From Colivivens sp963645405 (GTDB taxonomy: Bacteria > Bacteroidota > Bacteroidia > Bacteroidales > Bacteroidaceae), in assembly GCA_963645405.1 (NCBI GenBank), contig CAVISR010000019.1:1-35178 (forward strand): 35,178 nucleotides of DNA. The letters run 5' to 3'. The translations under genes and the position numbers were made by a program. Positions 14,815 through 23,334 of this stretch are shown here, in pieces. Below the pieces are notes generated by a model. It was given only the letters and a program-made list of their open reading frames with translations. It was not told the DNA's origin and ran no database searches. Position 1 is the first letter of the stretch; each line of letters starts with the position of its first letter.

Positions 14815-17247
14815 ATGTCGGACAATGTGAACAACAGGCGTATTGCGAAGAACTCTCTGATGCTTTATCTGAGGATGTTCTTCTCGATGGCTGTGGCGCT
14901 CTACACCAGTCGTGTTGTGCTGAGGGTGTTGGGCGTGGACGACTATGGCATCTACAATGTGGTAGGCGGTGTGATTGTCTTGTTCTCGTTTATGAACGTG
15001 GCAATGTCGGGCGCCACCCAGCGTTTCCTCACGTTCGACTTGGGCAAGGGTGATGCCGGGCATCTGAAACGGGTGTTTGGCACGGCTCTGCAGATTCATG
15101 CTGCGATGGCTCTCGTGGTTCTATTGCTTGGGGAAACGGTAGGACTGTGGCTGGTGATGAACAAACTGGTGATTCCTCCGGATCGGATGGATGCTGCCTT
15201 GTGGGTCTACCAGATGTCGGTGGCTGCATGCATGGTGTCGGTGGTCGGCATTCCGTTCAATGCGTGCATCATTGCCCACGAGCGGATGAAGGTGTTTGCT
15301 GGTGTGTCGATGATGGACGTGACGCTGCGTCTGGGCGTGGTGGGTGTGCTTGCTGTTGCGCCGTGCGACAAACTGGTGCTGTATGCTGTCCTCGTGTTGT
15401 GTGTGCAGGTTCTGGTGCAGGTGGTGTATGGCGTGTATTGCCGACTGCAATTTTATGAGACAAGGTTTTCTTTCAGGACTGACAGGGGATTGTGGCGTGA
15501 GATGTCGGGCTTTGCCGGTTGGTCGTTGTGCGGCAATGTGGCTTATGTGCTCTATACCGAGGGTGTGAACATCGTCCTCAACTTGTTTTTCGGTCCGGCT
15601 CTGAACGCTGCCCGTGGCATTGCGGTGCAGGTGCAGGGTGCGGTGTCGGGGTTTGTGACCAATGTGCAGATGGCTGTCAATCCGCAAATCACCAAGTCGT
15701 TTGCCCAAGGTAATCTTGAGAGAATGCACAGTCTCATGTTCGGCAGTTCGAAATTCTGCTTCTTCCTCCTGCTAATCATTGCTTTGCCATTGGGCATCGA
15801 GGCTGATGCTGTGCTCGGTGTGTGGCTTGATACGGTGCCGGCTCACACGGTATGGTTTCTGCGCCTGGTGCTTGGGGTGATGCTGGTGGAGACGCTTGCC
15901 AATCCGTATATGGTGGCAAACCAGGCGACTGGCAGAATCAGACTCTATCAGCTGGTGTGTGGCGGAATCCTACTGTGCATCGTGCCGCTGTCGTATGTCG
16001 TACTGAAGTTGGGCGCATGTGCCGAAAGTGTTTATGTGGTTTATCTTGTGATGGCTGTGCTGGCGCAGGTGGCGAGGGTGCTGATTATGCGAAGGCTGAT
16101 TGACATGCCGTTCCTCACTTACTGCCGTAAGGTACTGATGCCGGTGGCAGTTGTGGCTGCGGTGGCTCCAGTGCTGCCTCTACTGGTCTATGCAAGCATG
16201 CCGGCTGGAGTGGTGCCGTTCCTTGTGGTATGCACGGTTTCGGTGGTTTCCACTTCCTTGGCAATATGGCTTCTTGGACTGACAAAGGAGGAGCGTATGT
16301 TCATCGCTTCCCTGGTGCAAAGGAAACTGTCGGTGCCGGTGCATGAAATGAAACGGATGGTATTGAGGCTACTGAACACTGTCTATACGTTGGTACATTA
16401 TCGCGGACGTTTCCTCTTGGTGAACTGCTATGTGGAGCAATGGTTCGGACGACTGAGCAAGAACAATCTGGGGGACGAACTCAATGTGTATCTTCTTGAG
16501 GCTCTGACGGGCAAGAAAGCGGTGAACAGCAACGGGGTTTATCTGCCGTTCCTCACCGACTATATGGTCATCGGTTCGGTGGTGGAGAACTACTGCCGCA
16601 GGAATACGGTCGTATGGGGTGGGGGAACTATCGACGGCGACCATCTGCCGCTGCGCTGTAAGCCTAAGCAGGTTTATGCCGTGAGAGGCAAGTGCACAAG
16701 GGATTATCTGATAAGTCATGGAGTGGAATGCCCGCAGGTGTATGGCGACCCGGCTCTGTTGATGCCCCGGGTGTATAATCCCGATGTGGAGAAGAAATAC
16801 CGACTGGGAGTGATTCCTCATGTGGCAGACATGGACACCCCGTTCATGCAGTCGCTCTGCCGTTCACTGCCTGACGATGTGACGGTCATCCGCTTCCGCG
16901 ACTATGGCGACTGGCACGATGTGATTCGGCAGATAAAGTCGTGCGAGTTCATTGTCTCGTCGTCGCTTCATGGCATTATCCTTTCCGATGCCTACGGTGT
17001 GGCAAACGTGTGGGTGAGGATGTCTTCGAACATCATTGGTGGCGACTATAAGTTCCATGACTATTTCTCGGCAGTGAACCGCAGGGTGGAAGGAGCAGTC
17101 ATCGTTGATGCATCCACCTCGTGGCAGTCGCTGTTCGAATACCGCGAGCGTTATAGCCCGATCGCTTTCGATGCTGATGCGCTGCTGCGTGCGTGCCCTT
17201 TTGGGGAACTTAACATCCGGATGGAGTGGGCTGGAAATAGGAGCTAG
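14815..17247 (+). CDS. Wzx-type flippase fused to polysaccharide pyruvyl transferase
   Basis: This 810-residue protein joins two activities in one frame. Residues 1 to about 500 form a multi-spanning membrane protein of the oligosaccharide flippase (MOP) superfamily, with the typical start RRIAKNSLMLYLRMFFSM, TSRVVLRVLGVDDYGIYNVV and SGATQRFLTFDLGKG. It would move lipid-linked glycan units across the inner membrane. Residues about 530-795 form a polysaccharide pyruvyl transferase domain with NNLGDELNVYLLEALTGK, VVWGGGTIDGDHLPLR, VYGDPALLMPRVYNP and IVSSSLHGIILSDAYGVANV. The last ten codons and the stop lie in an inverted-repeat element (TAG is in AGGAGCTAG). ATG 14803 is an alternative start. 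Codon use is more G/T-rich than its neighbours, which may reflect transfer. Confidence 0.88.
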   Translation: MSDNVNNRRIAKNSLMLYLRMFFSMAVALYTSRVVLRVLGVDDYGIYNVVGGVIVLFSFMNVAMSGATQRFLTFDLGKGDAGHLKRVFGTALQIHAAMALVVLLLGETVGLWLVMNKLVIPPDRMDAALWVYQMSVAACMVSVVGIPFNACIIAHERMKVFAGVSMMDVTLRLGVVGVLAVAPCDKLVLYAVLVLCVQVLVQVVYGVYCRLQFYETRFSFRTDRGLWREMSGFAGWSLCGNVAYVLYTEGVNIVLNLFFGPALNAARGIAVQVQGAVSGFVTNVQMAVNPQITKSFAQGNLERMHSLMFGSSKFCFFLLLIIALPLGIEADAVLGVWLDTVPAHTVWFLRLVLGVMLVETLANPYMVANQATGRIRLYQLVCGGILLCIVPLSYVVLKLGACAESVYVVYLVMAVLAQVARVLIMRRLIDMPFLTYCRKVLMPVAVVAAVAPVLPLLVYASMPAGVVPFLVVCTVSVVSTSLAIWLLGLTKEERMFIASLVQRKLSVPVHEMKRMVLRLLNTVYTLVHYRGRFLLVNCYVEQWFGRLSKNNLGDELNVYLLEALTGKKAVNSNGVYLPFLTDYMVIGSVVENYCRRNTVVWGGGTIDGDHLPLRCKPKQVYAVRGKCTRDYLISHGVECPQVYGDPALLMPRVYNPDVEKKYRLGVIPHVADMDTPFMQSLCRSLPDDVTVIRFRDYGDWHDVIRQIKSCEFIVSSSLHGIILSDAYGVANVWVRMSSNIIGGDYKFHDYFSAVNRRVEGAVIVDASTSWQSLFEYRERYSPIAFDADALLRACPFGELNIRMEWAGNRS

Positions 17248-17353
17248 CCCTCTCCGAGGGCGTTAAAGCAAGCGAAGGAATTAGTGCGTGGCAAAAAGAG
17301 CGAGCCAAGGCTCGATTGTCATCGCCTATGCGCTCGGAGAGCGCTGGCTCCTA
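17214..17353 (+). repeat. MITE-like inverted-repeat element, copy 4
   Basis: The core is 17238-17353 (116 bp), beginning TAGGAGCTAGCCCTCTCCGA and ending GCGCTGGCTCCTA, with internal hairpin CGAGCCAAGGCTCG. The flank CATCCGGATGGAGTGGGCTG (from 17214) is shared with copy 2, and its first part with the copy at 35127. It overlaps the 3' end of the flippase fusion gene and provides its stop codon. Confidence 0.88.
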
Positions 17354-17425
17354 ACCTAAAATCCTAAACATAAAACATTATTCTTCCTTTTCTTATGTGC
17401 TATCATCGAATAAAACGGGAAATGC

Positions 17426-17456
17426 TTTGCCATGTGGGGAAAAAATTGTATTTTTG
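17426..17456 (+). promoter_or_regulatory. promoter of the lipoprotein-ABC-AmgK operon
   Basis: TTTG at 17426-17429, 19 nt, TATTTTTG at 17449-17456: an exact consensus fit. The predicted transcription start is near 17462, about 20 nt before the ATG at 17483. Confidence 0.8.
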
Positions 17457-17482
17457 CGCTTTGATTGCAAATGGAAGAAATG

Positions 17483-18943
17483 ATGAAAAATAAAATGATT
17501 TTCAAGACTATGATAAGACGGATGGCTGTCTGCATGGCAGTCGTGGCGCTCATGGCTTGTTCCGATGGACTGGTAGATGACTATGAGCTGACTGTGCCGA
17601 AAGATGCGGGATTGGTAATGGCTGTCGACCTGGAAGACGTGGTCGAGGGCAGCGGATTCACTGACTCTGCCTTCGGGAAGGGCATGATTGCTGCAGCTGT
17701 CAACTCGTTGGTCTGTGACGGACAGACGGGATTGAAGGCTGTCATCAACGACCCTTCGCTCACTGGTATCGACTTCGATGCACCTGCATACGTATTCCGC
17801 AGAAGCAATGTGACGGGACTGTCGATGAAGGTGGACGACGAGTCGCTCACCGAGGCTTTCATCTCCGACGGGACAAACAGCGGACTCTTTTCGAAGGTGG
17901 AGAAACACGACGGACTGAGTTGGACTACTTTGCTCGACGACATCTGTGTGGTGTGGTCGGACAACACACTGCTGGCAGTGAGTTCTGAGGGCTCGAGCCG
18001 TCAGGCACTGGAGAAACTGGCGCTGTCGTACATGAAGCAGGACGAAAAGGATGCATTCGTCACAACTGACAAATACAAGAAAATGACTGCCTTCGACGAT
18101 GACGAGGACGTTATGCTCTATGCCGATGCATCGTTGATACCGGAGCTCATGGCTGAACTGACCAAGGAACTGGGTCTGCCGGCTGCAGGGTCGACGGGAC
18201 TGGAACTGGTGGCAGCTGCCGACCTCGGTGACGGTGAGATTGAGATAAACGCACGGCTCTCCAGCAATGATGCGAAGATTCAGGCGAGCCTCGATGAATA
18301 CCTGCATGCCATGAAACCAATCAGCGAAACCTATGCTGACATGATTCCCAGGAGATGTATGGCATGGATGTGCATCGGCATGGACGGCGAGAAGATGCTG
18401 AAACTGCTGAAGCGCATGCCGGCTGCGAAACAATTCCTTATCGGAGCCAACATGGGCGTGGATGCCGACAAGATGATTCGCACCATCGACGGCGACGTGA
18501 TTGTGATGGCAGACGACAAGGTGAGCCACGACAGTCTTGGCACCGGCCACCTCCGGATGTATGCTCAGCTGAAGAACACCGACTTCATGGCTAACGTTGA
18601 CTACTGGATGAAGTCGGCAAAGGACTACGGAATCAGTCTCACCCGAATAGGAAACAATGAATACCGGCTGTGTCCGGACTGCGAGACCGACCTGTATTGG
18701 GCAGTGAACAGCAACGAACTCTATTTCGGTTCGTGCGCATACACTCCGCTCCAGCCAAATGCCGGAACCAACTTGCCGAAGGACTATTTCAAGGGCAAGA
18801 CAATGGCAGGACGAGTGGACTTGACCGGATTGACACCTGTATTGAGATACGCAGATGTGAGTGTGGACACAAGAGGCTATGCCACCATCCGCATCCGTAT
18901 GGCAAACATTGACAGTATACTTGACAATTTATTGATGAGGTAA
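17483..18943 (+). CDS. DUF4836-like lipoprotein
   Basis: The 486-residue protein begins with a positively charged stretch and a hydrophobic segment ending in the lipobox ALMAC (Cys26), so it is probably an exported lipoprotein. The following DYELTVPKDAGLVMAVDLED resembles the start of DUF4836 proteins, a Bacteroidota family of about 500 residues with no assigned function. The rest has repeated ADASL/AAADLGDGEIEI-type strands but no catalytic motif that I recognise. The start at 17483 is preferred over 17471 and over the TTG at 17465 because of the signal peptide layout. The ABC ATPase begins 2 nt after its stop, so they are co-transcribed. Confidence 0.65.
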   Translation: MKNKMIFKTMIRRMAVCMAVVALMACSDGLVDDYELTVPKDAGLVMAVDLEDVVEGSGFTDSAFGKGMIAAAVNSLVCDGQTGLKAVINDPSLTGIDFDAPAYVFRRSNVTGLSMKVDDESLTEAFISDGTNSGLFSKVEKHDGLSWTTLLDDICVVWSDNTLLAVSSEGSSRQALEKLALSYMKQDEKDAFVTTDKYKKMTAFDDDEDVMLYADASLIPELMAELTKELGLPAAGSTGLELVAAADLGDGEIEINARLSSNDAKIQASLDEYLHAMKPISETYADMIPRRCMAWMCIGMDGEKMLKLLKRMPAAKQFLIGANMGVDADKMIRTIDGDVIVMADDKVSHDSLGTGHLRMYAQLKNTDFMANVDYWMKSAKDYGISLTRIGNNEYRLCPDCETDLYWAVNSNELYFGSCAYTPLQPNAGTNLPKDYFKGKTMAGRVDLTGLTPVLRYADVSVDTRGYATIRIRMANIDSILDNLLMR

Positions 18944-18945
18944 GA

Positions 18946-19590
18946 ATGGAGAAGATAACTCTGAGGCATACCCTCCCAAACGTGTTCATGCAACGCCCGG
19001 AAACGGAGAGCGACGTATGGAATCAAGACATTGAATTTCAGAAAGAAAAACTCTACCTGGTGGAAGCCAACTCAGGAACGGGAAAGTCGTCGCTCTGCAG
19101 CTACATATTCGGTTACAGAAACGACTACCAGGGCACCATCATGTTTGACGATACTGACATCTCGCGGCTGACAACCCGGCAGTGGGTGGAGATAAGGCAG
19201 AAGTCGCTGTCGCTCTTGTGGCAGGAACTCCGCCTGTTTCCCGAACTTACAGCCATGGAGAATGTGGAGATAAAGAACAAGCTGACCGGATTCCAGACGA
19301 AGGAACAGATACTGAAGTGGTTTGAAATGCTCGGCATCGACAACAGAATCGACAGCAAGATAGGCAGAATGTCGTTCGGACAGCAACAGAGAGTAGCACT
19401 CATCCGTGCGCTCTGCCAGCCGTTCGACTTCATCTTCGTCGACGAACCGATAAGCCACCTCGACGACACCAACAGCCGCATCGTGGGAGAAATCCTCACT
19501 GCCGAAGCAAAGCGTCAGGGAGCAGGAGTGATTCTCACCAGCATCGGCAAACACATTGAACTCAACTACGATACAACATTGAAATTATGA
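18946..19590 (+). CDS. ABC transporter ATP-binding protein, LolD/MacB-like
   Basis: The 214-residue ATPase shows Walker A ANSGTGKSS (41-49), Q-loop LLWQELRLFPELTAMENV (91-108), signature MSFGQQQRVALIRAL (142-156), Walker B FIFVDEP (163-169), and HLDD D-loop. Deviations are Ala for the first Walker A glycine, Phe in the third signature position, and no standard TH switch (ILTSIGKH occupies that place). Size and motifs fit the LolD/FtsE/MacB group that works with FtsX-like permeases. It overlaps the permease gene by 4 nt. The transported substrate is unknown; given the downstream AmgK and MurU genes, a cell-envelope role is a guess. Confidence 0.85.
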   Translation: MEKITLRHTLPNVFMQRPETESDVWNQDIEFQKEKLYLVEANSGTGKSSLCSYIFGYRNDYQGTIMFDDTDISRLTTRQWVEIRQKSLSLLWQELRLFPELTAMENVEIKNKLTGFQTKEQILKWFEMLGIDNRIDSKIGRMSFGQQQRVALIRALCQPFDFIFVDEPISHLDDTNSRIVGEILTAEAKRQGAGVILTSIGKHIELNYDTTLKL

Positions 19591-20786
19591 ACTTGGTCTG
19601 GAAATTATTGCGTCAGCACATCAGCGTCCCCCAGTTTGTGGGTTTCTTCTTCGCAAACCTTGTGGGCATGACAATCATCATACTCGGTATACAGTTCTAC
19701 ACCGACACCCGTGCCATATTCAATGAGGAAGACAGCTTCATGAAGCCCGGATACCTTATTATAAATAAGAGGATAAGTTCGCTCTCCACCATCACCGGCA
19801 AGTCGACTGCCTTTTCCGCTCCCGACATCCAAGACCTGCAACGCCAGGACTTCGTGGAGAAAATCGGTACCTTCACCTCATCGTCGTTCGATGTGCGTGC
19901 CACCTTCAATCTCGACGATGCCACCAACATATCGACCGACATGTTCTTCGAGTCGGTGGAAGACGAGTTTGTGGACGTGAAGACCGATGAATGGACTTAT
20001 AGGGAAGGCGACCATGAAGTGCCAATCATTCTGCCGCGCAGCTACCTCGACCTCTACAACTTCGGTTATGCCCAGAGTCGCAACATGCCGAAGCTGTCCG
20101 AAGGAATCCTCGGAGCCATCCGTCTGCAGATTGACATAAGAGGCAACGGACACCAGGACTCGTTTGTGGGCAAGATTGCAGGATTCAGCAGCCGACTCAA
20201 CACCATCCTCGTGCCGCAGTCGTTCATGAACTGGGCAAGCCGGCACTATGCAGAAGGCAAGCCGAAGTCGGTGACCCGACTGATTGTGGAGGTGGAAAAC
20301 CCAACTGATGACCGCATCACCAGCTATCTGCAGGACCACAGCTACGAGACCGACGAGGACAAGCTCGATGCCAGCCGCCAGTCGTTCATGCTGAAAGTGA
20401 TTGTGGCAATAGTGATGACAGTGGGACTCGTCATCTGTATCCTCTCCATCTACATACTGATGCTCAGCGTCTATCTGCTTGTGGAAAAGAACAACACGAA
20501 ACTGGAGAACCTGTTGCTCATCGGCTACAGTCCGCACCGTGTGTCAATGCCTTACCAGTTGCTCACCCTCGGACTCAATGTGGGAGTGCTCGTGATAGCC
20601 ATCGTGCTGTTGGTTGTGGCAAGGTCACAGTACCTCGGACTGTTTGAGTCGTTCTTCCCCAACTTCGAAACACCTACGATGGTCTACTCACTGGTTTGCG
20701 GTGTGGTAGTACTGATTATCGTGTCAATCATAAATGCAATAGCAATCAAGTCAAAAGTGATGTCAATATGGAAGAGGAAAGATTGA
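19587..20786 (+). CDS. FtsX/MacB-like ABC permease
   Basis: The 399-residue protein has one N-terminal membrane segment (about 12-36, FVGFFFANLVGMTIIILGIQ), a large extracytoplasmic domain to about residue 264, and three C-terminal membrane segments (starting VIVAIVMTVGLVICILSIYI, then LLTLGLNVGVLVIAIVLLVV and MVYSLVCGVVVLIIVSIINA). This is the four-helix topology of MacB/LolE/FtsX permeases, which act as exporters, lipoprotein extractors or mechanotransmitters. It pairs with the ATPase just upstream (4-nt overlap) and overlaps the kinase gene by 19 nt, so all three are translated from one message. Confidence 0.82.
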   Translation: MNLVWKLLRQHISVPQFVGFFFANLVGMTIIILGIQFYTDTRAIFNEEDSFMKPGYLIINKRISSLSTITGKSTAFSAPDIQDLQRQDFVEKIGTFTSSSFDVRATFNLDDATNISTDMFFESVEDEFVDVKTDEWTYREGDHEVPIILPRSYLDLYNFGYAQSRNMPKLSEGILGAIRLQIDIRGNGHQDSFVGKIAGFSSRLNTILVPQSFMNWASRHYAEGKPKSVTRLIVEVENPTDDRITSYLQDHSYETDEDKLDASRQSFMLKVIVAIVMTVGLVICILSIYILMLSVYLLVEKNNTKLENLLLIGYSPHRVSMPYQLLTLGLNVGVLVIAIVLLVVARSQYLGLFESFFPNFETPTMVYSLVCGVVVLIIVSIINAIAIKSKVMSIWKRKD

Positions 20787-22216
20787 TTCAACTGTATGAA
20801 AAGGCAATGGGCAAGACCCCTGCCAAGATAGAACACCTGTTCGGAGGCGGAGGCAGCAGCCGTAAATATTACATAATGACGGACGACGAGGGCAACACCC
20901 TCTACGGCGTGACAAGCAAGTCGCCAGGCGAAAACCGTGCCTTCGTCAATCTCTCGCGCCTGTTTGCCGGCAAGGGACTTCCGGTTCCAGCCGTCTATGG
21001 CATCAGCGACGACGGCAGCTGTTACCTACAGGAAGACCTCGGCACAGAAACCCTGCAGGACTTCATAAAGAAGAACCGCGACGAATCGGGAGAATACAAC
21101 GAAACGGCACGGGCAATGCTGAAGAAAGTGATGTCGCAGTTGCCCGACTTCCAGTTCAAGGGTGCAGGCGGATTCATCTTCCAGCAGTGCTATCCCGTCT
21201 CCTCGATGGACGAGATGAGCATCATGTTCGACCTCAACTACTTCAAGTACTGCTTCGTGAAACTGACTGGCATCGAATTCAATGAGGTGGAACTCGAGAA
21301 GGATTTCCAGAAGATGACGGTAGACATCATGTCGGACTGCGGCAACAACTTCCTCTACCGCGACTTCCAGTCGAGAAACGTGATGATAACCAACGGTGAA
21401 CCGCGCTACATCGACTACCAGGGCGGACGCCGTGGACCAATCTACTACGACGTAGCCTCGTTCGTGTGGCAGGCATCAGTCAACTACTCCGATGAACTGA
21501 AGCAGGAACTGATTGACACCTATCTCGATGCAGTGGCAAAATACCACGTCATTCCTCGCGAAGAATTTGTGCGCCACTTGCGCCGCTTCGTACTTTTCCG
21601 TACTATGCAAGTGCTCGGAGCCTACGGGTTCCGCGGACTTTGGGAGAAGAAGCAACACTTTGTGCAAAGCATTCCGCAGGCAATCAGGAACCTCGACTGG
21701 CTGGTGAAGAAAGGAGTGGTGAACGAATATCCTTACCTCAAGGTAGTGTGCCAGATGCTGATAGACCACCACAAGTCACTTTCCTTCGACCCTTCGACAA
21801 AGGAAAAACCGGCACTCGTGGTGAAGGTGTTCAGCTTTGCCTACAAGAACGGAGTTCCGCAAGACGAGAGCGGCAACGGCGGAGGCTACGTGTTCGACTG
21901 CCGTGGAACCAACAACCCGGGCAGATACATCGAATACAAATACATGACCGGACTCGACAAACCAGTCATCGATTTCCTCGAGAAAGACGGGGAGATACTC
22001 AGCTTCCTCGAGCACATCTATCCGCTTGTCGACTTCCATGCACAGCGTTTCATTGAGCGAGGATTCACAAGCCTGATGGTTTCCTTCGGTTGCACAGGCG
22101 GACAGCACCGCAGCGTGTATTGTGCACAGCACATGGCACAACACCTGCATGAACGGTTGGGCTGCAAGGTGATTCTCTGTCATCGTGAGCGGAACATAAC
22201 CCAGGTGTTTGAATGA
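20768..22216 (+). CDS. AmgK-like amino-sugar kinase fused to RapZ C-terminal domain
   Basis: The 482-residue protein has an aminoglycoside phosphotransferase-fold kinase (about 1-335) and a RapZ C-terminal-like domain (about 345-482). Kinase motifs are the glycine loop LFGGGGSSRKYY (24-35), catalytic LYRDFQSRNVMI (Asp199) and metal-binding YIDYQGGRRGPIYYDVAS (Asp216), close to AmgK, which phosphorylates MurNAc/GlcNAc at C1. The C-terminal part has YMTGLDKPVIDFL and SFGCTGGQHRSVYCAQ, the hallmark of the RapZ domain that binds glucosamine-6-phosphate in E. coli; the RapZ N-terminal ATPase is absent. The start at 20768 removes 24 upstream residues coded inside the permease gene. A MurU-like gene follows. 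Confidence 0.85.
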   Translation: MEEERLIQLYEKAMGKTPAKIEHLFGGGGSSRKYYIMTDDEGNTLYGVTSKSPGENRAFVNLSRLFAGKGLPVPAVYGISDDGSCYLQEDLGTETLQDFIKKNRDESGEYNETARAMLKKVMSQLPDFQFKGAGGFIFQQCYPVSSMDEMSIMFDLNYFKYCFVKLTGIEFNEVELEKDFQKMTVDIMSDCGNNFLYRDFQSRNVMITNGEPRYIDYQGGRRGPIYYDVASFVWQASVNYSDELKQELIDTYLDAVAKYHVIPREEFVRHLRRFVLFRTMQVLGAYGFRGLWEKKQHFVQSIPQAIRNLDWLVKKGVVNEYPYLKVVCQMLIDHHKSLSFDPSTKEKPALVVKVFSFAYKNGVPQDESGNGGGYVFDCRGTNNPGRYIEYKYMTGLDKPVIDFLEKDGEILSFLEHIYPLVDFHAQRFIERGFTSLMVSFGCTGGQHRSVYCAQHMAQHLHERLGCKVILCHRERNITQVFE

Positions 22217-22488
22217 GAAAATAATTGATTCAGGTTCTGCAAACTCAAAAGTGATAGGGTTTCATGAATATCGTCGTTCCATTTGTAGGTTTCGACGAAA
22301 ATGGACATCTGTTCGTAGAACGACGGACAACCGATCGTAAGTCAACGGACAACCGGTCGTAAGTCAACGGACAATCGGTTGTGGGACTATAGACCAAATC
22401 TTACCTCGTTTCTTTTACTTGTTGAACTTGAATAATTGATGAAGTCAGCTGGTTTAATTGACAACACCATCATAAAAACGAAATACGG
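22217..22488 (+). repeat. 22-bp tandem array plus tail before the murU-like gene
   Basis: Within this 272-bp gap, a GGACA-type anchor recurs at 22303, 22325, 22347, 22369 and (partial) 22391, an exact 22-bp period. The unit is close to GGACAACCGGTCGTAAGTC, nearly the same as in the trpG-trpD gap. The tail 22391-22440 (GACCAAATCTTACCTC, then TTGAACTTGAATAAT) matches the tail at 6021-6070. I see no good promoter box, so the murU-like gene may be transcribed from upstream. Confidence 0.85.
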
Positions 22489-23235
22489 ATGAATGTATTC
22501 ATACTTGCAGCAGGGCTGGGCACACGCCTCAAACCCATCACCGACACCATGCCCAAAGCACTGGTGCCTGTTGACGGCCGCCCATTGCTACAGATACTCA
22601 TAGAGAAACTCAAGCGAGAGTGCAACGACCTGTCGGTAGTGGTGAATGTCCACCATTTCGGACAACAGATAATCGACTTCCTCAAAGCCAACGACAATTT
22701 CGGCATTCAGATGGAAGTGAGCGACGAGAGAGAAATGCTGCTCGACACTGGCGGTGGCATAAAGAAAGCTGCACAACTCTTCAAGAACAATGACCCGGTG
22801 CTCATTCATAATGTCGACATACTGAGCGACCTCAACCTTGCCAATCTGTACTCAAGGCATTTGGAGGATTCTCAGAACGGGGCAACACTCGTGGTAAGCG
22901 ACAGAAAGACCAGCCGCTACCTGCTGTTCGATGACGGGGAACGCTTGGCTGGATGGACGAACGTGGACACGGGAGAAGTGAAAAGCCCATACATGAATCT
23001 CGATGCAGGCACCTGCCGCCGACATGCCTTTTCGGGTATTCACATCATGTCGAGACCATTGATTGAAGACATGAACGGATGGGGTGACAAGTTCTCGATT
23101 ATTGACTTCTACCTCAAGGAATGCAACAAGACTATAATAAAAGGAGAAGTGCACAATGAAACCCGATTACTTGACGTTGGCAAGCTCAATTCACTGTCAT
23201 TGGCAGAGAAAATGGTGAAAGAACTCAGTTTGTAA
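22489..23235 (+). CDS. murU: MurU-like sugar-1-phosphate nucleotidyltransferase
   Basis: The 248-residue protein starts with the nucleotidyltransferase signature FILAAGLGTRLKPITDTMPK, followed by ALVPVDGRPLL. It has the short single-domain form of MurU (MurNAc-1-phosphate uridylyltransferase), with LLDTGGGIKKAAQLF, VLIHNVDILSDLN (Asp in the metal site) and AFSGIHIMSRPL. Together with the AmgK-like kinase upstream it would convert MurNAc to UDP-MurNAc, the recycling route that bypasses de novo synthesis. Specificity for other sugars (mannose, glucose) is possible on sequence alone; the neighbour is the main argument for MurU. Confidence 0.72.
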   Translation: MNVFILAAGLGTRLKPITDTMPKALVPVDGRPLLQILIEKLKRECNDLSVVVNVHHFGQQIIDFLKANDNFGIQMEVSDEREMLLDTGGGIKKAAQLFKNNDPVLIHNVDILSDLNLANLYSRHLEDSQNGATLVVSDRKTSRYLLFDDGERLAGWTNVDTGEVKSPYMNLDAGTCRRHAFSGIHIMSRPLIEDMNGWGDKFSIIDFYLKECNKTIIKGEVHNETRLLDVGKLNSLSLAEKMVKELSL

Positions 23236-23279
23236 CGGACTTTTTATGGAAATGCAACGTGATGTGTGCGATTTATTCG

Positions 23280-23287
23280 TAACTTTG
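23280..23287 (+). promoter_or_regulatory. candidate -7 box of the his operon
   Basis: TAACTTTG matches TAnnTTTG and lies 48 nt before the hisG ATG at 23335. A matching -33 TTTG is not visible. I find no His-rich leader ORF or intrinsic terminator here, so there is no sign of his attenuation. Confidence 0.45.
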
Positions 23288-23334
23288 CACAGAAATTTCC
23301 AAATGTAAGTCTGACTAATAGCAAAAATAAAGGA

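Noticed and set aside
17393..18550. 385-codon minus-strand ORF opposite the lipoprotein gene
   Set aside because: His- and Cys-rich translation typical of antisense frames; the plus strand has a perfect promoter, signal peptide and operon context.
23235..23334. his operon attenuator
   Set aside because: Looked for a His-rich small ORF and terminator before hisG; neither is present.
23266..23334. GTG start extending hisG by 23 residues
   Set aside because: The extension lies across the promoter-like box at 23280-23287 and is unlike HisG; MIRIAV at 23335 matches the family start.
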